Shown piece by piece: positions 33,730 through 42,554 of a stretch of 64,000 nucleotides of DNA. Source of the stretch: Phycicoccus duodecadis (GTDB taxonomy: Bacteria > Actinomycetota > Actinomycetes > Actinomycetales > Dermatophilaceae); the NCBI RefSeq assembly GCF_002846495.1, contig NZ_PJNE01000001.1:1922001-1986000 (forward strand), given 5' to 3'. The notes under the pieces are model-generated. The model saw only the letters and a program-made list of their open reading frames with translations, was not told the DNA's origin and did not search any database. Numbering within the stretch: position 1 is the first letter of the stretch; each line of letters starts with the position of its first letter. The translations under genes were made by a program, and so were the position numbers.

Positions 33730-34155
33730 GTGTACCCGCATCCGCTCGAGCTCCTCATCCTCCTGGTGCCCCTGGTCCTCGGGGTCGCCCTCGTGGCCGG
33801 TCTCGTGACGCTGCTGCGGCGCAGCGCCGACACCCGGCGGCGCCTGACCGCGCTCGAGAACCACCGGCCCGCCGGCGACGCCGACCTGGCCGCGCTGCGG
33901 GCCGACGTCGCGCAGGCCCTGCGCCACGTCGCGGTGGTGCGCTACGACGCCTTCGCCGACATGGGCGGGCGGCTCAGCTTCAGCGTCGCGGTCGTCGACG
34001 ACGCCGGCGACGGCCTCGTCATCAGCGCGATCCACGCCCGGGGCGAGTCGCGCACCTACGCCAAGGGCGTCGTGGGCGGCGCCTCCGACGCCACCCTCAG
34101 CCCGGAGGAGCAGCAGGCCCTGGCCGCGGCTCGGACGGGGAAGGAGCAGCCGTGA
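33730..34155 (+). CDS. DUF4446 protein, coupled to pheA
   Basis: A 141-residue protein with one N-terminal membrane helix (residues 8-30), a short coiled segment and a DUF4446 domain: VAVVRYDAFADMGGRLSFSVAVVDD, then SRTYAKGVVGG. Family function is unknown, but it is widely found next to prephenate dehydratase in actinobacteria. Its stop overlaps the pheA start (GTGA). GTG 33730 has a -10 box just upstream, so the pair likely starts without a leader. Confidence 0.82.
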   Translation: MYPHPLELLILLVPLVLGVALVAGLVTLLRRSADTRRRLTALENHRPAGDADLAALRADVAQALRHVAVVRYDAFADMGGRLSFSVAVVDDAGDGLVISAIHARGESRTYAKGVVGGASDATLSPEEQQALAAARTGKEQP

Positions 34156-35087
34156 GCACCCGTTTCGGGTACCTGGGTCCGGAGGGGACCTTCACCTCGA
34201 TGGCCCTCGACCAGTGGGCCCCGGCCGACGGCGCCGAGCGGGTCGCGTACGGCTCGGTGGACGCCGCCCTGGCGGCGCTGCGGGCCGGTGAGGTCGACGG
34301 CGCCATGGTCCCCATCGAGAACTCCGTCGAGGGCGGGGTGTCGGCCACCCTCGACGCCCTCGCCAGCGGCGAGCCCCTGCTGGTCACCGGCGAGGTGGTC
34401 GTGCCCATCACCTTCGTGCTCGCGGCGCCGGCCGGGGTGAGCACCGCCGACGTCCGGGCGGTGGGCACGCACTCGCACGCCTGGGCCCAGGTCCGGGGCT
34501 GGATGGCGGCCACCCTGCCGGACGCGGTCTACGTGCCGACGCTGTCGACGGCCGCGGCCGCCGCCGCGCTGGCCGCCGCCCCCACCGAGCAGGGGTTCCA
34601 GGCCGCGGTGTGCGCCCCGGCGGCCGCGCCGCTGCACGGGCTCGAGGTGCTGGCCTCCGACATCGGCGACATGCAGGCCGCGGTCACCCGCTTCGTGCTG
34701 GTGGCCCGCCCGGGGTCCCTGCCCGCACCCAGCGGCGCCGACAAGACCACCGTCGTGCTCTACCAGCGCGAGGACCACGCCGGAGGCCTGCTCGAGCTGC
34801 TCGACCAGTTCGCGGCCCGCGGCATCAACATGACCCGGCTCGAGTCGCGCCCGACCAAGGCCTCGATGGGCTCGTACTGCTTCTCGGTCGACGTCGAGGG
34901 ACACGTGCGGGACGAGCGGCTCGGGGAGGCCCTGATGGGGCTGCGGCGGATCTGCGCCGAGGTGCGCTTCCTCGGCTCCTACGCGCGGGCCGACGGCCGC
35001 GCCGCCACCGTGGGGCCCCGGGCCAGCGACGCCGACTTCACCGCGGCCCGCGACTGGCTGGGGCGCATCCGCGAAGGTGGCTCCTGA
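34152..35087 (+). CDS. pheA: Prephenate dehydratase
   Basis: Phenylalanine pathway enzyme of 311 residues converting prephenate to phenylpyruvate. The N-terminal PDT domain (LGPEGTFTSMAL, IENSVEGGVSATLDAL, and the TRF motif in AVTRFVLVA) is complete, and an ACT domain follows from about residue 198 with GGLLELLDQFAARGINMTRLESRP, the ESRP segment used for phenylalanine feedback control. GTG at 34152 overlaps DUF4446. Confidence 0.93.
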   Translation: MSTRFGYLGPEGTFTSMALDQWAPADGAERVAYGSVDAALAALRAGEVDGAMVPIENSVEGGVSATLDALASGEPLLVTGEVVVPITFVLAAPAGVSTADVRAVGTHSHAWAQVRGWMAATLPDAVYVPTLSTAAAAAALAAAPTEQGFQAAVCAPAAAPLHGLEVLASDIGDMQAAVTRFVLVARPGSLPAPSGADKTTVVLYQREDHAGGLLELLDQFAARGINMTRLESRPTKASMGSYCFSVDVEGHVRDERLGEALMGLRRICAEVRFLGSYARADGRAATVGPRASDADFTAARDWLGRIREGGS

Positions 35088-35111
35088 CTTGGCGTTCCGA
35101 GCCGGGCGTTC

Positions 35112-35600
35112 CTAGCCGGTCGCCGGTGTCGTGCGCTCGAACCCGAGCCAGTAGCGCTCGCCGGGGCCCCAGTGCAGCGCCAGGGTCGGGCCGGCGTGCT
35201 CGAGGCGCGGCCGCGCCGTCAGCATGGCCACGACCCAGTCCTCCTGCGCGGTGACGCCCGCGTCGAGACAGGCCATCTCGGTCGTCATGAGCCCGCCGCC
35301 GACGAGCACCAGGCGCGAGTCGCGCACGGCCACCGTGGCGCCGGCGGAGTTGCACCCGGTGCGCACCGCGAGCCGGTCACCCTCGACGGTGAGGACCACC
35401 GGCGCGACCAGCCGGGCGGGGGTGGTGGTGTCGTTGACGGCGGTCCAGGTGCCGGCCAGGTCCGCCAGTGACCCGACCCGCTGCTGGTCGCCCCCCAGCG
35501 TGCTGCGGTCACGCGCCCCCACCCACGCGACGGCGCCGGCGGCGAGCACCAGGACGAGGGCGGCCAGCAGGCTCACGGTGACGACGGCGCGGCGGGGCAT
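35112..35600 (-). CDS. META-domain protein
   Basis: A 162-residue protein with one N-terminal membrane segment (residues 5-28) and an extracytoplasmic META domain: LAGTWTAVND, the central GCNSAGA with a cysteine, MTTEMACLDA and WVVAMLTARP. Cysteines in the domain may pair. HslJ-like members are heat or stress induced in other bacteria; nothing local supports a specific role. Confidence 0.8.
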   Translation of the reverse strand: MPRRAVVTVSLLAALVLVLAAGAVAWVGARDRSTLGGDQQRVGSLADLAGTWTAVNDTTTPARLVAPVVLTVEGDRLAVRTGCNSAGATVAVRDSRLVLVGGGLMTTEMACLDAGVTAQEDWVVAMLTARPRLEHAGPTLALHWGPGERYWLGFERTTPATG

Positions 35601-35663
35601 ACCGCTCGGACGCGGGCCGACGGGTGCGGGTTCCGGCCCGCCGCGGCGACGGCACCCGGCCGG

Positions 35664-35669
35664 TAGCCT
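35664..35669 (+). promoter_or_regulatory. -10 box TAGCCT of acyltransferase
   Basis: TANNNT hexamer 6 bases before the ATG at 35676. Confidence 0.45.
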
Positions 35670-35675
35670 GCCGGC

Positions 35676-36416
35676 ATGTCAGGCGCGCGGCGGCTCCCCG
35701 GGACCGGGGTCGAGCTCCAGCGGCTGCTGTTCCGTGCGTGCCCTCCGGGGCTGTGGCCGTACGCGCGCTTCGACGTGGCCGGGACCGAGCACATCCCGAG
35801 CAGCGGCCCGGCGATCCTGGCCGGCAACCACCGCTCGTACTTCGACGTGCCGGCGATCATCCAGCTGATGCGCCCCACCGGCCGCACCGGCCGCATCCTG
35901 GCCAAGCGCGAGCTGTTCGACCTGCCCGTCGTCGGGCCCCTGGCGTACGCCTTGGGCGGCATCCCGGTCGACCGGGCGAGCGGCGGCACCGACTCGCTGG
36001 AGGCGGCCACGCGCGCGCTCGAGGACGGCGAGATCGTCTGCCTGCTGCCGCAGGGCACCATCCCGCGCGGCGAGCGGTTCTACGACCCGGTGCTGACCGG
36101 CCGTACCGGGGCCGCGCGCCTGGCGGCCGCCACCGGCGCCCCGGTCGTGCCGTTCGGCATCTGGGGGAGCGAGGTGGTCTGGCCGCGGCGCTCGCGGCTG
36201 CCGCGGATGCACACCCTCGTGCACCCGCCGACCGTGCGGGTGCGGGTGGGCCCTCCCGTCGAGCTCACCGGGGAGTCGCCGGCGGCCGACACCCGCCGCG
36301 TCATGGCGGCCGTCGCCGACCTGCTGCCACCGCAGGCGCGTGAGGCGCGCACCCCGACCGCCGAGGAGGTCGAGCGCGCCACCCCGCGCAGCGCCGGGCG
36401 GCGCCGCTCGGGCTGA
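35676..36416 (+). CDS. 1-acyl-sn-glycerol-3-phosphate acyltransferase (PlsC family)
   Basis: Membrane-associated acyltransferase of 246 residues. The HX4D catalytic motif is H52-x4-D57 in NHRSYFD, and the second block reads LPQGTIPRG, which replaces the usual EGTRS. PlsC-type enzymes acylate lysophosphatidate in phospholipid synthesis; the altered block 3 may indicate another acceptor. A single hydrophobic segment is weak, so it is probably peripheral. Confidence 0.85.
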   Translation: MSGARRLPGTGVELQRLLFRACPPGLWPYARFDVAGTEHIPSSGPAILAGNHRSYFDVPAIIQLMRPTGRTGRILAKRELFDLPVVGPLAYALGGIPVDRASGGTDSLEAATRALEDGEIVCLLPQGTIPRGERFYDPVLTGRTGAARLAAATGAPVVPFGIWGSEVVWPRRSRLPRMHTLVHPPTVRVRVGPPVELTGESPAADTRRVMAAVADLLPPQAREARTPTAEEVERATPRSAGRRRSG

Positions 36417-36456
36417 GGGGCGCCGGTCGGGGGTGGCGGAGGGAGCCGTGAGCGGA

Positions 36457-36462
36457 CAGGCT
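36457..36462 (+). promoter_or_regulatory. -10 box CAGGCT, start choice of zwf
   Basis: CAGGCT lies 6 bases before the ATG at 36469, the spacing seen for other leaderless genes here. It competes with a GTG at 36448 preceded by GGAGG. Confidence 0.35.
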
Positions 36463-36468
36463 GGTGCC

Positions 36469-37905
36469 ATGACCGCGCCCACGACCGTCATCCTCTTCGG
36501 CGCCACCGGCGACCTGGCGAAGCGCAAGCTCATCCCCGGCCTGCTGCACCTGTTCCAGTCGCGCCTGCTCGACGACCTGCGCGTCGTCGGCACCTCGCTC
36601 GACGACATGACCGCCGACGAGTTCCGCACCCTGGCCGAGACCGCGGTCAAGGAGCACTCGACCCGCCCGCGCGACGAGGCCGACTGGAAGGACTTCGCGC
36701 AGCGCCTCGACTACGTCGCGCTGTCGGCCGGCCCCGATGCCCTCGAGGCCGCGGTGCTGCGCGCCGAGGAGCAGTTCCCCGGCGACACCGAGCTGCGCCT
36801 GCACTACCTGGCCGTGCCGCCCAAGGCCGCCCTCGCCGCGGTCCGCACCATCGCCGACGCCCACCTGGTCGACCGCTCCCGGGTGGTGATGGAGAAGCCG
36901 TTCGGCCACGACCACGCCACGGCGGTGGCGCTCAACGCCCAGCTGCACGAGGTCTTCGACGAGGACCAGATCTTCCGCATCGACCACTTCCTCGGCAAGG
37001 AGGCGGCCCAGAACATCCTGGCCTTCCGCTTCGCCAACGGGCTGTTCGAGCCGATCTGGCACCGCAACAACATCAGCCACGTCCAGATCGACGTGCCCGA
37101 GACCCTGGGTCTGAGCCAGCGCGCCGACTTCTACGAGACCACCGGCGCCTACCGCGACATGGTGGTCACCCACCTGTTCCAGATCCTGGCCTTCACGGCG
37201 ATGGAGCCGCCGACCGCGCTCGAGCCGCTGGCCATCAGCCGCGAGAAGAACAAGGTCTTCCGCTCGATGCAGCCCATCCAGCCGGCCGACGTCGTGCGCG
37301 GGCAGTACACCGGCTACCACGACGAACCCGGCGTCAGCGGCGACTCCGAGACCGAGACCTTCGTGGCGCTGAAGTGCTACGTCGACAACTGGCGCTGGGC
37401 CGGTGTCCCGTTCTTCCTGCGCACCGGCAAGCGGCTGGCCGAGGGGGCGCGGATCATCTCCATCGCGTTCAAGGAGCCGCCGCAGTCGATGTTCCCCAAG
37501 GGCAGCGGTGTGGGCGACCAGGGCCCCGACCACCTGACCTTCGACCTGGCCGACCGCTCGCGGATGTCGCTGTCGTTCTACGGCAAGCGCCCCGGCCCCG
37601 GGTTCCGGCTCGACAAGCTGTCGATGCAGTTCGCGATGGGCGAGACCGACTGGGCCGGTGCGGTGCTCGAGGCCTACGAGCGGCTCATCTACGACGCCGC
37701 CCGGGGCGACCGCACCCTGTTCACGTCCGCCACCGGCATCGAGCGGCTGTGGGAGATCAGCCAGCCGATCCTCGACAACCCGCCGACGGTGCACCCGTAC
37801 GCGCAGGGCACGTGGGGCCCGAACCAGATCCACCAGCTGATCGCACCGTTCACCTGGCGGCTGCCGTTCGAGCGGCCGTGGCGCGAGCGCAGGGGTACCA
37901 GCTGA
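36469..37905 (+). CDS. zwf: Glucose-6-phosphate dehydrogenase
   Basis: First enzyme of the oxidative pentose phosphate pathway, 478 residues from ATG 36469. The NADP loop GATGDLAKRKL is at 11-21, the substrate motif RIDHFLGKE is at 170-178 with catalytic His173, and EKPFGHD precedes it. Length fits the family. GTG 36448 would add seven residues and has a stronger ribosome site. It stands apart from other pentose phosphate genes, so a second zwf elsewhere is possible. Confidence 0.93.
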   Translation: MTAPTTVILFGATGDLAKRKLIPGLLHLFQSRLLDDLRVVGTSLDDMTADEFRTLAETAVKEHSTRPRDEADWKDFAQRLDYVALSAGPDALEAAVLRAEEQFPGDTELRLHYLAVPPKAALAAVRTIADAHLVDRSRVVMEKPFGHDHATAVALNAQLHEVFDEDQIFRIDHFLGKEAAQNILAFRFANGLFEPIWHRNNISHVQIDVPETLGLSQRADFYETTGAYRDMVVTHLFQILAFTAMEPPTALEPLAISREKNKVFRSMQPIQPADVVRGQYTGYHDEPGVSGDSETETFVALKCYVDNWRWAGVPFFLRTGKRLAEGARIISIAFKEPPQSMFPKGSGVGDQGPDHLTFDLADRSRMSLSFYGKRPGPGFRLDKLSMQFAMGETDWAGAVLEAYERLIYDAARGDRTLFTSATGIERLWEISQPILDNPPTVHPYAQGTWGPNQIHQLIAPFTWRLPFERPWRERRGTS

Positions 37906-37920
37906 GCGCAGCCGCCGCGG

Positions 37921-39057
37921 TCACTCCGCGGCGGGCGCCTTGCCGCTCTCGGTGCGCACGATGAGGGCGCGCGGCTCGATCTCGACCGAGAAGCGGCTGG
38001 CCTCGCCGAGGATGTCGCCGTCGACCTGCACCCGCTGGTGCTCGTCGACCGAGACGGTGGCGCCGGTGCACTTGTGCCGCGACAGGTCACGGCTGGTGCG
38101 GTCGCTGCGGGTGATGACCCGGGCGGCGACGCTGGCCCACGCGGCGACCCCGCGGGGGGTGAGCACGATGACGTCGAGCAGGCCGTCGTCGGGCTCGGCG
38201 TCGGGCATCAGGTCGATGCCGCCGGTGATCTTGCCGCAGTTGCCGACGACCAGCATGCGGGCGCGCTCGGTCTCGGGGGTGCCGCCGTCGCAGGTGAGCG
38301 TGACGGTGAAGCGGTCCTTCAACCAGTGCTGGAAGCCCGAGGGGACGTAGGCGGCCCACCCGATGCGCTTCTTCAGCGTCTCGGAGGTCGAGTCCATGAT
38401 CTCGGCGTCCAGGCCCATCCCGGCCATCACGAAGAACGCGTGGCGGTGGTGGCCGGCGCTGGAGTTCTCGCCGACGCCGGGCTCCAGGGTCAGGGCCGGG
38501 TCGTCGGCGTCGAGGGAGACCCAGGCGGCGTCGATGCGGCGGTTGCGGCCGGTGAGCGCGACGACCATCGCCTTCTGCAGCTCGTCGACCGGCAGCTCCA
38601 GGTTGCGCGCCAGCAGGTTGCCGGTGCCGCCGGGCAGCAGGCCCATCGGGGTGCCCGAGCCCACGAGCTCCTCGGCCACCGCGCGTACGGTGCCGTCACC
38701 GCCGAGGGCACACACCAGGTCGACCTTCTGCTCGAGGGCCTCGCGGGTCTGGCCGAAGCCCACGTCCTCCTGGGTGGTCTCGAGCAGCAGCGGCTCGTCC
38801 CACTCGTGGGCGGCGCACACGTCGGCCAGCTGGCGGCGCACGGCGTCGAGATCGTCGAACTTCGTGGGGTTGACGATGACGGCCACCCTCTTGCGTGGGG
38901 GCATCTCGTCCTCTCCGGAACGGAAGGTGTCGCGCGTCGGTCGCGCGGCGCGTGCGTGCCGCCCGTCCTCGCGGGAGGTCAGCAGCAGGACGGCACCGAC
39001 GATCGCGAAGACGACCGCGATCCCGATTCCCACGAAGGTCCACGTCTCGCCTGACAC
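37921..39057 (-). CDS. Diacylglycerol kinase-family lipid kinase with N-terminal membrane helix
   Basis: YegS/DgkB-type lipid kinase of 378 residues. The catalytic domain begins near residue 52 with RVAVIVNPTKF and has the ATP loop LGGDGTVRAVAEEL and the GLLPGGTGNLLARNL segment, so it should phosphorylate a lipid hydroxyl. Unlike the usual soluble forms, residues 7-27 make a membrane helix, then a basic linker. GTG 39057 is chosen because TACGTT lies 7 bases upstream; an ATG at 38904 without the helix has a purine-rich site too. Confidence 0.83.
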   Translation of the reverse strand: MSGETWTFVGIGIAVVFAIVGAVLLLTSREDGRHARAARPTRDTFRSGEDEMPPRKRVAVIVNPTKFDDLDAVRRQLADVCAAHEWDEPLLLETTQEDVGFGQTREALEQKVDLVCALGGDGTVRAVAEELVGSGTPMGLLPGGTGNLLARNLELPVDELQKAMVVALTGRNRRIDAAWVSLDADDPALTLEPGVGENSSAGHHRHAFFVMAGMGLDAEIMDSTSETLKKRIGWAAYVPSGFQHWLKDRFTVTLTCDGGTPETERARMLVVGNCGKITGGIDLMPDAEPDDGLLDVIVLTPRGVAAWASVAARVITRSDRTSRDLSRHKCTGATVSVDEHQRVQVDGDILGEASRFSVEIEPRALIVRTESGKAPAAE

Positions 39058-39064
39058 AGGGGGC

Positions 39065-39070
39065 AACGTA
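39065..39070 (-). promoter_or_regulatory. -10 box TACGTT of lipid kinase
   Basis: TANNNT hexamer 7 bases before the GTG at 39057; it supports the longer form with the membrane helix. Confidence 0.4.
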
Positions 39071-39101
39071 CAGGAGTGGCATCGTCGCTGGTGAGCCCCC
39101 G

Positions 39102-39107
39102 TAGGCT
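39102..39107 (+). promoter_or_regulatory. -10 box TAGGCT of DinB operon
   Basis: TANNNT hexamer 7 bases before the ATG at 39115. Confidence 0.45.
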
Positions 39108-39114
39108 TCCGGAC

Positions 39115-39672
39115 ATGAGTGAGGCCGAGGCCGGCGCGGTCGTGCCCGACACCAAGGACTGGACGTGGACGCTGGAGCGCCCGTGCCCGGACTGCGGCTT
39201 CGTCGCGGGCGAGGTCGCGCGGGCCGACCTGACCGGCGTCCTGGCCGCCGTCACCGCCCCCTGGGCCGAGGTCCTGCGGCGGCCCGATGCCACCGCGCGC
39301 CCCGCCCCGTCGACCTGGTCGCCGCTCGAGTACGGCTGCCACGTGCGCGACGTCTGCCGCCTCTTCGACGAGCGCGTCCGGCTGATGCAGGACCACGACG
39401 ACCCGACCTTCGACGACTGGGACCAGGACGCGACGGCCGTGCGCGACCGCTACGGCGAGCAGGACCCGGCCGTGGTGGCGGCCGGGCTGGCCGAGGGCGC
39501 CGCCGGGTGGGGCCGCACCCTCGCTGCGGTGCCCGACGACGCGTGGGAGCGCACCGGCCGCCGCTCGAACGGCAGCCTCTTCACCGTGCTCGGGCTGGGC
39601 CGCTACGGGCTGCACGACCTCGCCCACCACCTGCACGACGTCGGGGCCGCCCCGGTGAGCACCACGTCGTGA
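39115..39672 (+). CDS. DinB-family protein
   Basis: A 185-residue four-helix DinB-like protein. Helix pattern and histidines are seen at WSPLEYGCHVRDVCRLFDERV and RYGLHDLAHHLHDV, the positions of metal ligands in DinB/MST proteins. A CPDCGF segment at about residues 24-29 is unusual and may bind metal. Thiol-transferase roles are known for some members. It shares an overlapping stop/start with the antiporter gene. Confidence 0.85.
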   Translation: MSEAEAGAVVPDTKDWTWTLERPCPDCGFVAGEVARADLTGVLAAVTAPWAEVLRRPDATARPAPSTWSPLEYGCHVRDVCRLFDERVRLMQDHDDPTFDDWDQDATAVRDRYGEQDPAVVAAGLAEGAAGWGRTLAAVPDDAWERTGRRSNGSLFTVLGLGRYGLHDLAHHLHDVGAAPVSTTS

Positions 39673-40982
39673 CCGCGACGCTGGTCTACGTCGTCCTCGG
39701 AGCCTCGCTCCTGCTCGCCGCGGTCCTGCCGCAGGTGCTGCACCGCTACGCCCTGTCGGCCCCCATCGTCCTGGTGGTCACCGGGATGCTGGTCGGGCTG
39801 CTGCCGCTCTCGACCGGGATCGTGGTCGACCCGCTCGCGCTGCGCCCGGTCATCGAGCACGTCACCGAGGTGACCGTGCTGGTGGCGCTCATGGGCGTCG
39901 GGCTCGCCCTCGACCGGCCGCTGCGCTGGCGGGTGGCGCGCTCGTGGCGGGCATGGGGGCCGGCCTGGCGGCTGCTGGCGGTGGGGCTGCCGCTGACGAC
40001 CGCGGGCGTGGCCCTGCTGGCGTGGGGGCCGCTCGGGGTGGCCCTGCCGGCGGCGCTCCTGCTCGGGGCGGCCCTCTCGCCCACCGACCCCGTGCTCGCG
40101 TCCGAGGTGCAGGTCGACGGACCGACCCAGGAGGGCGACGTCGACGAGATCGACGAGACCGACGAGGTGCGCTTCGCCCTGACCAGCGAGGCCGGGCTCA
40201 ACGACGGGCTGGCGTTCCCGTTCGTGTACGCCGCGGTCTTCCTGGCGTCCAAGGGCGCCGCCTCGGGCTGGTTCGGGCAGTGGCTGGCGTGGGAGCTGGT
40301 GGGCAAGGTCGTGGTCGGGACCCTGGCCGGGGTGGCGGTCGGCTGGGCCGTGGCGAAGCTGGTGTTCCGCGCCCCGGCGCGCTCACTGCGCCTGGCCGAG
40401 GTGGGCGAGCCGCTGGTGGCCATCGCCGCCTTCCTGCTGGCCTACGGGGTGGCCGAGCTGGTCGAGGGCTACGGCTTCCTGGCGGTCTTCGCGTGCGCGC
40501 TGACCATCCGCTCGGTCGACCGCGACAGCGACTTCCACGGGCACATGCACGACGTGGTGCACCGGCTCGAGACGCTGCTGACCCTCATCGTGCTGCTGAC
40601 CCTCGGCTTCGCCCTGACCAACGGCCTGCTGGCCAACCTCGACTGGCGCGGGGTGGTCCTCGGGGTGACGCTGGTGTTCGTCATCCGTCCCGTCGCCGGC
40701 TACGTCTCCTTCCTCGGCTACCGGTGCGAGGAGGGCGTGCGCGGCCGGCTCGACCGCCGCGAGCGCCTGGTCGTGGCCTTCTTCGGCGTCCGCGGGGTCG
40801 GCACCATCTACTACCTCGCGTACGCCGCGGGGGCCACGCCCTTCGCCGAGGAGCGCTGGCTGTGGTCGACCGTCGGCTTCACCATCGGGCTGTCGGTGCT
40901 GGTGCACGGCGTGCTGGCCACGCCGGTCATGCGCCGGCTCGACGCCCGCCGCGAGGCCGACCCCGCGGTCGCCGGGCCGTGA
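39669..40982 (+). CDS. Cation:proton antiporter (CPA1, NhaP-like)
   Basis: Membrane antiporter of 437 residues with about 12 helices, exchanging Na+ or K+ for H+. The LSPTDPVLASEVQ segment and the SEAGLNDGLAFPFVY segment contain the acidic residues typical of CPA1 transport sites. A later FFGVRGVGTIYYLAYA is also family-typical. The start GTG overlaps the DinB stop and its own stop overlaps the amidotransferase start, making a three-gene coupled operon. Confidence 0.9.
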   Translation: MTATLVYVVLGASLLLAAVLPQVLHRYALSAPIVLVVTGMLVGLLPLSTGIVVDPLALRPVIEHVTEVTVLVALMGVGLALDRPLRWRVARSWRAWGPAWRLLAVGLPLTTAGVALLAWGPLGVALPAALLLGAALSPTDPVLASEVQVDGPTQEGDVDEIDETDEVRFALTSEAGLNDGLAFPFVYAAVFLASKGAASGWFGQWLAWELVGKVVVGTLAGVAVGWAVAKLVFRAPARSLRLAEVGEPLVAIAAFLLAYGVAELVEGYGFLAVFACALTIRSVDRDSDFHGHMHDVVHRLETLLTLIVLLTLGFALTNGLLANLDWRGVVLGVTLVFVIRPVAGYVSFLGYRCEEGVRGRLDRRERLVVAFFGVRGVGTIYYLAYAAGATPFAEERWLWSTVGFTIGLSVLVHGVLATPVMRRLDARREADPAVAGP

Positions 40983-41704
40983 CGCCGAACCCGCCCGCCC
41001 CCTCGGTGCTCGTGGTCGTCAACGACCCCGACAGCGGGCCCGGCCGGGTCGGTGACCGGCTGGCGGAGCTCGGGCTGGCGCTCACCCCGGTGGCGGGCGA
41101 CGACGTCCCCGAGCACCCGGTCGGGCACGCGGGCGTGCTGCTGCTGGGTGGCGGGTTCATGCCGGATGCCGACCAGCGGGCGCCGTGGCTGCCCCGCGAG
41201 CGCCGGCTGGCCGAGGCGGCCCTGGCCGGCGGGGTGCCGCTGTTGGGCGTCTGCCTGGGCGGGCAGCTGCTGGCCCTGGTCGCGGGGGGCGAGGTGGCGG
41301 CCGACCACGGCCGCCCCGAGCGCGGGCTGGTGGGCATCCGGCGCCGGCCCGAGTCGGCCGGTGACCCGCTGCTGGGGCCGCTGCCCGGGACCTTCCCGGC
41401 GTTGGAGAACCACCGCGACGCCGTCACCTCATTGCCCCCGGGCGCCGTGCACCTGGCCGAGAGCGACGACTGCCCGGTGCAGGCCTTCCGGGTGGGGGAG
41501 CGCGCCTGGGGGCTGCAGTTCCATCCCGAGGCCGGGGCCGGGCGGATGCGGCGGTGGGACCCGGCGCGGGTCGCCGCCGACGGCTACGACCTGCCCGCCC
41601 TGCTGGCCGCGGCCGAGCGCGACGAGCCCGCGGCGGCGATGGCCGCCCGGGCCCTCACGGATGCCTTCGCGGGGGTCGTGCGCCGGCACGCGGGTGTCGG
41701 CTGA
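40979..41704 (+). CDS. Class I glutamine amidotransferase-like protein
   Basis: GATase1 domain protein of 241 residues, similar to the GMP synthase-like family. The nucleophile is Cys92 in GVCLGGQ, and His182 and Glu184 in LQFHPEA complete the triad. No synthetase domain is attached, so it is a stand-alone hydrolase or transferase with an unknown partner. It is coupled to the antiporter by GTGA. Confidence 0.85.
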   Translation: MTPNPPAPSVLVVVNDPDSGPGRVGDRLAELGLALTPVAGDDVPEHPVGHAGVLLLGGGFMPDADQRAPWLPRERRLAEAALAGGVPLLGVCLGGQLLALVAGGEVAADHGRPERGLVGIRRRPESAGDPLLGPLPGTFPALENHRDAVTSLPPGAVHLAESDDCPVQAFRVGERAWGLQFHPEAGAGRMRRWDPARVAADGYDLPALLAAAERDEPAAAMAARALTDAFAGVVRRHAGVG

Positions 41705-41792
41705 GCGGGGTTCCGCGGCGGTGCGGGCGAGCTGTGGGCCGGCCGGTGGAAAGGGGATGCCGGCACGGGGAGTGCGGCTCCACACTGGTCCC

Positions 41793-42431
41793 GTGCCGTC
41801 CGTCCCCACCGTGCTGGCCTTCGCCCTGGCCTCGGCCGTGATCATCGCGATCCCCGGCCCCAGCATCCTGTTCACCATCGGCCGCGCCCTGTCGTCGGGG
41901 CGTCGCGAGGCGCTGCTCACCGTGGCCGGCAACGCCCTCGGGGTGCAGACCCAGATCATCGGGCTCGCGGTGGGGCTGGGCCCGGTCATCGCCGCCAGCG
42001 CCGCTGCGTACACAGTGCTGAAGGTGGTGGGCGCGCTCTACCTGGTGTGGCTCGGCGTGCAGGCCCTGCGCCATCGCCGCGAGAGCGCCGCGGCGCTGGT
42101 GGGGGCCGTGCCCCAGGCCACGCCCACCCTGCACGCGCTGCGCACCGGCTTCGTCGTCGGCGTGACCAACCCCAAGTCGTTCGTGCTGCTGGCCGCGGTG
42201 CTGCCGCAGTTCGTCGACCCGGCCGGGCAGGTCGGTCTGCAGCTGCTCGTGCTGGGGCCGGTCTTCGCCGTCATCGCCCTGGTCGGCGACGGCACGGTCG
42301 CGCTGCTGGCGTCGCGCTTCCGCGACTGGTTCGCCGGCTCTCCGCGCCGGATGGAGCGAGTGGGCGGCGCGGGCGGCCTGATGATGGTCGGGCTCGGTGC
42401 GGGCCTGCTCGTCACCGGCCGCCCGGACTGA
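41793..42431 (+). CDS. LysE/RhtB-family amino-acid exporter
   Basis: Six-helix exporter of 212 residues. The family signature IAIPGPSILFTIGRALSSGRREAL is at 20-45 (conserved PGP then Gly-Arg) and VTNPKSFVLLAAVLPQFV near 128. It probably exports an amino acid or related metabolite. GTG 41793 is used because CACACT lies 6 bases upstream; longer forms upstream add a non-family stretch. It is followed by a strong hairpin. Confidence 0.87.
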   Translation: MPSVPTVLAFALASAVIIAIPGPSILFTIGRALSSGRREALLTVAGNALGVQTQIIGLAVGLGPVIAASAAAYTVLKVVGALYLVWLGVQALRHRRESAAALVGAVPQATPTLHALRTGFVVGVTNPKSFVLLAAVLPQFVDPAGQVGLQLLVLGPVFAVIALVGDGTVALLASRFRDWFAGSPRRMERVGGAGGLMMVGLGAGLLVTGRPD

Positions 42432-42444
42432 CCCGCGTCCGCAT

Positions 42445-42502
42445 CGAGAGGAGGCGACACGCGGAGCCATCGGAGGCTCCGCCTGCGTGTCTCCTCCTCT
42501 CG
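42445..42502. terminator. Long hairpin between LysE gene and serS
   Basis: CGAGAGGAGG, then GACACGC and GGAGCC pair with GGCTCC, GCGTGTC and CCTCCTCTCG. That makes 23 base pairs with one C/T mismatch, one four-base bulge (GCCT) and a six-base loop. It probably ends the LysE transcript. There is no T-run, and it stops 40 bases before the serS -10 box. Confidence 0.6.
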
Positions 42503-42542
42503 AGCGGGGCGCCGAGCCGTCGGGGCCCCCGCGCGCCGTCGA

Positions 42543-42548
42543 TAGACT
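42543..42548 (+). promoter_or_regulatory. -10 box TAGACT of serS
   Basis: TANNNT hexamer 6 bases before the GTG at 42555; leaderless start. Confidence 0.5.
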
Positions 42549-42554
42549 CCGCGG

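Noticed and set aside
42432..42554. T-box riboswitch upstream of serS
   Set aside because: No specifier loop or T-box sequence is visible; only a long hairpin is.
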